Positions 6,183 to 6,764 of a DNA stretch of 6,764 nucleotides are shown here, in pieces. The notes beneath the pieces were generated by a model that had not been told where the DNA came from, ran no database searches, and saw nothing but the letters and a program-made list of their open reading frames with translations. The stretch is from JAHEYF01 sp045805185 (GTDB lineage Bacteria; Bacteroidota; Bacteroidia; B-17B0; Aurantibacillaceae). The DNA is taken from the NCBI GenBank assembly GCA_045805185.1, contig JBJMLS010000141.1:1-6764 (forward strand), written 5' to 3'. Position 1 is the first letter of the stretch; each line of letters opens with the position of its first letter. Position numbers and translations under genes: made by a program.

Positions 6183-6764
6183 ATGGAAGCTAAATTTTCG
6201 CCCCGGGTTAAAGATGTGATAACATACAGCCGTGAGGAAGCCTTGCGATTGGGGCATGATTATATTGGTCCTGAACATTTATTGTTGGGAATGATACGTG
6301 ATGGTGATGGAATGGGAATAAAACTACTCAAAAAGATGAATGTAAACCTTCCTGAATTACGTAAACACATTGAGCAGTCAATTGCAGTTGCAGCCCGTAA
6401 AGTAAATAACCTTGCAAATATTCCGTTACTTAAACAAGCTGAAAAAGCACTAAAGCTTACTTATCTTGAAGCAAAAACATTTAAGGCAAATGAGATTGGC
6501 ACTGAGCATTTACTACTTTGTATTCTTAAGGATGAAGATAACGTTGCAACCAAATCATTGCAGCGTTTTAATGTGAATTATGATTCTACCCGCGCCGAGC
6601 TGGAAGAGTACATCAAAAATCCTAACGATGACATCCGCATGGAAGGTCCTACTTCTGATGATGATGATGCAGATGACAGCAGTACTTTTGGAGCATCTGC
6701 AGGTTCTTCTCAACAGAAAAAGGGAACAGAGAACAAATCAAAAACTCCTGTTCTTGACAATTTC
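6183..6764 (+). CDS. clpC: ATP-dependent Clp protease ATP-binding subunit ClpC, N-terminal part (runs off right edge)
   Basis: ClpC is an AAA+ unfoldase that feeds proteins into the ClpP protease in the cytoplasm. The 194 codons seen here cover the N-terminal adaptor- and substrate-binding domain. Clp_N repeat 1 is at about residues 5-65, with EEALRLGHDYIGPEHLLLG, and repeat 2 is at about 80-144, with ANEIGTEHLLL. Glu31 and Glu108 of the two EHLLL motifs match the positions that bind phosphoarginine in B. subtilis ClpC, although these are also general family signatures. Residues 146-189 form a low-complexity linker with an acidic run (SDDDDADD, 158-165). It leads into PVLDNF (189-194), the segment just before the first AAA+ domain; the Walker motifs lie beyond the window. 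The ATG is the first after an in-frame TAA at 6165-6167, and the upstream sequence is A-rich without a Shine-Dalgarno box. ClpB is less likely given the EEALRLGH signature and the PVLDNF junction. The gene stands divergent to gyrA, and no ctsR or mcsAB homologue lies directly upstream. Confidence 0.93.
   Translation, partial: MEAKFSPRVKDVITYSREEALRLGHDYIGPEHLLLGMIRDGDGMGIKLLKKMNVNLPELRKHIEQSIAVAARKVNNLANIPLLKQAEKALKLTYLEAKTFKANEIGTEHLLLCILKDEDNVATKSLQRFNVNYDSTRAELEEYIKNPNDDIRMEGPTSDDDDADDSSTFGASAGSSQQKKGTENKSKTPVLDNF

Overview
This window looks like ordinary core chromosome from a member of the Bacteroidota. No species can be named; a Chitinophagales or Sphingobacteriales relative is a guess. 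The evidence is the protein families, a signal peptide ending in the SIA-Q/NAQ style common in this phylum, start codons preceded by A-rich sequence with no Shine-Dalgarno box, and a TTTG / TAnnTTTG-like promoter in front of clpC. Coding DNA is of moderate G+C, and the spacers are much richer in A+T.

Layout, left to right. On the minus strand, 1-364 holds the N-terminal 121 residues of a secreted TPR-like protein that runs off the left edge. After a 90-base spacer, 455-3316 (minus) encodes a complete 953-residue periplasmic zinc peptidase of the M16 (pitrilysin/insulinase) family. A 56-base spacer separates it from a complete 841-residue DNA gyrase subunit A, gyrA, at 3373-5898 (minus). The three minus-strand genes share an orientation, with short spacers and no convincing terminator between them, so gyrA -> M16 peptidase -> TPR protein may be transcribed together. 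A 284-base divergent control region (5899-6182) separates gyrA from clpC, which runs rightwards from 6183 and leaves the window after 194 codons (both Clp_N repeats and the acidic linker, before the first AAA+ domain).

Functionally these are housekeeping genes: negative supercoiling (GyrA), protein quality control in the cytoplasm (ClpC), and peptide turnover (M16) plus an uncharacterised TPR protein in the envelope. Nothing shows that they act in one pathway. There is no mobile element, CRISPR array, tRNA or rRNA, and no sign of an undescribed system. The points most worth a second look are in gyrA: alanine at the position of E. coli GyrA Ser83, a second almost complete GyrA-box late in the C-terminal domain, and a strongly A-rich leader of about 100 bases containing four GGAAA motifs and a GC-rich inverted repeat.
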